24,289 bases of DNA from Prasinococcaceae sp. CCMP 1430 (Eukaryota > Prasinodermophyta > Palmophyllophyceae > Prasinococcales > Prasinococcaceae). Both the position numbers and the translations under genes were made by a program. A model generated the notes under the pieces. The model saw only the letters and a program-made list of their open reading frames with translations, made no database searches and was not told the origin of the DNA. Shown here in pieces: positions 24,228-24,289 of the stretch; position 1 is the stretch's first letter, and every line of letters begins with the position of its first letter. The stretch lies in the NCBI GenBank assembly GCA_013416795.1, contig RQSC01000026.1:270349-294637 (forward strand), written 5' to 3'.

Positions 24228-24289
24228 GTGCGCGCGAGCGCGCGAGCGCGCGAGCGCGCGCGCCGGCGGGCGCCGGCGGACGCGGACCG
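24228..24289 (+). other. Start of GAR1 intron, (GCGCGA)n-rich
   Basis: After the donor GTGCGCGCGA the intron continues as near-perfect GCGCGA units and then GC-only sequence to the window end. Confidence 0.7.

Noticed and set aside
1-24289. CRISPR arrays, insertion sequences, retroelements, viral genes or toxin genes
   Set aside because: I found no spaced direct repeats, transposase, reverse transcriptase, integrase or capsid motifs, and no terminal inverted repeats with target duplications.

Overview
The window is a gene-dense stretch of a nuclear genome from a very GC-rich eukaryote. Every multi-exon gene I could resolve has GT-AG spliceosomal introns that join reading frames exactly at conserved protein blocks. 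There are no bacterial operons, rRNAs, convincing tRNAs, CRISPR arrays or recognisable transposons. The gene content suggests a plastid-bearing microalga: an AKR2-like chloroplast-targeting ankyrin protein, an RWA/CAS1-type acetyltransferase, an OPR/RAP organellar RNA-binding protein, an algal-type D-lactate dehydrogenase and a plant-like RPB3. A haptophyte, pelagophyte or prasinophyte-like alga would fit. A short TTAGGG-type telomere-like tract and some other features lean toward a haptophyte, but I cannot settle the lineage from sequence alone.

Layout from left to right: a 5'-truncated VASt-domain gene (+, 2-1259); an AKR2-like gene (-, 1276-about 2007); a CAS1/RWA-type multi-pass acyltransferase (+, 2006-3391); a long intronless OPR/RAP gene (-, 4038-8393); a 1.25 kb intergenic region with a possible signal-peptide exon and one undetermined base; a D-lactate dehydrogenase gene (+, 9645-10790); a type I membrane protein with an extraordinary Tyr/Asp/Ser tract (-, 11042-13012); an EF-hand/IQ/SAM protein (+, 14137-16083); a PSMD5-like proteasome chaperone (-, 16413-18087); RNA polymerase II subunit RPB3 (+, 19063-20314); a nucleoside hydrolase (-, 20397-21564); a PrpB-type methylisocitrate lyase (-, 21828-22902); and the 5' part of GAR1 (+, about 23953-24227).

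The genes do not form a single pathway. They are a mix of housekeeping functions (transcription, proteasome assembly, snoRNP, nucleotide salvage, propionate and lactate metabolism) and organelle or cell-surface functions. What they share is organisation. Strand alternates at 10 of 11 gene junctions, giving tail-to-tail pairs with short spacers and head-to-head pairs with roughly 1 kb spacers. Introns share an extended donor, GTGCGYGC. Three genes carry an identical ACACTGTA element 24-28 nt after the stop codon.

I found no defence island or multi-gene novel system. The most original items are the Tyr-rich surface protein, an RPB3 that has lost its zinc-loop cysteines, the extended splice donor, and the 3' ACACTGTA element.
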